64,000 bases of DNA from Caldimonas manganoxidans ATCC BAA-369 (lineage in GTDB: Bacteria; Pseudomonadota; Gammaproteobacteria; Burkholderiales; Burkholderiaceae_C). The DNA is taken from contig NZ_KB905942.1 in the NCBI RefSeq assembly GCF_000381125.1, positions 20,153 to 84,152 of the forward strand. The letters run 5' to 3'. The position numbers and the translations under genes were made by a program. A model generated the notes under the pieces. The model did not search any database and was not told the DNA's origin. It worked only from the letters and a program-made list of their open reading frames with translations. This document shows positions 63,855 through 64,000 of the stretch, one piece after another. Numbering within the stretch: position 1 is the stretch's first letter; every line of letters begins with the position of its first letter.

Positions 63855-64000
63855 CTAGGGAAACGCTGATCAAGTCCTGCGCCTGGCAGTAGTCCGTCTT
63901 GTCGCCCTGGTGATGGGCGGCGATGATTACGGTCATGAAGCAGATGACCTTGGCAGCGGCGGCCGATGCGTCCGCGGGATTCGAGCGTTTTCGCAAGCCC
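63855..64000 (+). mobile_element. Left end of an IS5-like insertion sequence (continues beyond window)
   Basis: CTAG at 63855-63858, the target type duplicated by IS5-family elements, is followed by GGAAACGCTGATCAAGTC, a plausible left terminal inverted repeat, then about 60 bp to a transposase start at 63935. Only the left end is visible, so neither the right repeat nor the target duplication can be confirmed. Confidence 0.75.
63935..64000 (+). CDS. IS5-family transposase, N-terminus only
   Basis: The last 22 codons of the window read 'MKQMTLAAAADASAGFERF' and then Arg-Lys-Pro. This resembles the beginning of IS5-family transposases of the 'MKQxTLA...FE+.RK' kind. The rest lies outside the window, so activity and completeness cannot be judged. 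It is downstream of, and on the same strand as, the slipin gene. Confidence 0.75.
   Translation, partial: MKQMTLAAAADASAGFERFRKP

Noticed and set aside
1..64000. tRNA, rRNA or riboswitch genes
   Set aside because: No cloverleaf, rRNA core or known aptamer pattern was noticed by eye; a covariance-model search would be needed to exclude them.

Overview
The window reads as chromosome of a GC-rich betaproteobacterium, most likely Burkholderiales of the Leptothrix/Rubrivivax/Caldimonas kind. This rests on the housekeeping genes at both ends (ubiB, ubiJ, ubiE, a Tim44-like protein, DUF971, HIT, a DUF3683-type FAD/Fe-S oxidoreductase, an ugp operon), on codon use, and on a PEP-CTERM-like protein beside an EpsB/E/F/G/L exopolysaccharide system. 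The genus is an inference.

Layout. 1-2046: ubiB (cut by the window edge) and ubiJ, minus strand. 2148-7922, plus strand: galE, a PEP-CTERM-like secreted protein, an EpsB-type priming sugar transferase, an EpsL-like outer-membrane barrel and an SGNH-like protein. 7916-26810, minus strand: one long tightly coupled transcription unit that starts with a hybrid NRPS and a type I PKS and runs on, often through 4-nt start/stop overlaps, into glycosyltransferases, a DegT aminotransferase and a phosphopantetheinyl transferase. 27412-29382: a lipoprotein with an Ala-Pro linker, a PKD domain and a probable beta-helix, closed by a two-way terminator. 29445-35645, minus: two GT4 enzymes, AsnB, a GT2 and a polysaccharide deacetylase. 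35875-37694, plus: a small ArnE-like membrane protein and a HAD-UbiA fusion. 37707-47943, minus: methyltransferase, GT-C enzyme, RgpF-like and GT2 enzymes, then Wzx, Wzy, EpsG, EpsF and EpsE. 48148-56471, minus: Tim44-like, ubiE, DUF971, a TpsB/FhaC transporter, HIT and the FAD/Fe-S oxidoreductase. 56749-61751, plus: ugpB-A-E-C-Q. 61817-63854: an NfeD-type protease and a slipin. 63855-64000: the left end of an IS5-like element.

How it fits together. Positions 2148-47943 look like one Wzx/Wzy-dependent polysaccharide locus. EpsB would start the repeat unit on undecaprenyl phosphate, about nine glycosyltransferases extend it, Wzx flips it, Wzy polymerises it, EpsF/EpsG set chain length and EpsE exports it. 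Decoration functions are AsnB, the deacetylase, the SGNH-like protein, the methyltransferase and a possible polyprenyl-phosphoryl-pentose branch (HAD-UbiA, ArnE-like flippase, GT-C). The striking part is a one-module NRPS plus one-module PKS, with a dedicated phosphopantetheinyl transferase, in the same operon as the aminotransferase and glycosyltransferases. My reading is that it makes an acyl group, probably derived from N-formyl-glycine, which is fixed to an amino sugar of the polymer. No gene here proves that last step.

The locus sits inside what is normally a contiguous ubiquinone operon: ubiE and the Tim44-like gene lie at one end, ubiJ-ubiB at the other, all in the same direction, with about 46 kb of polysaccharide genes between them.
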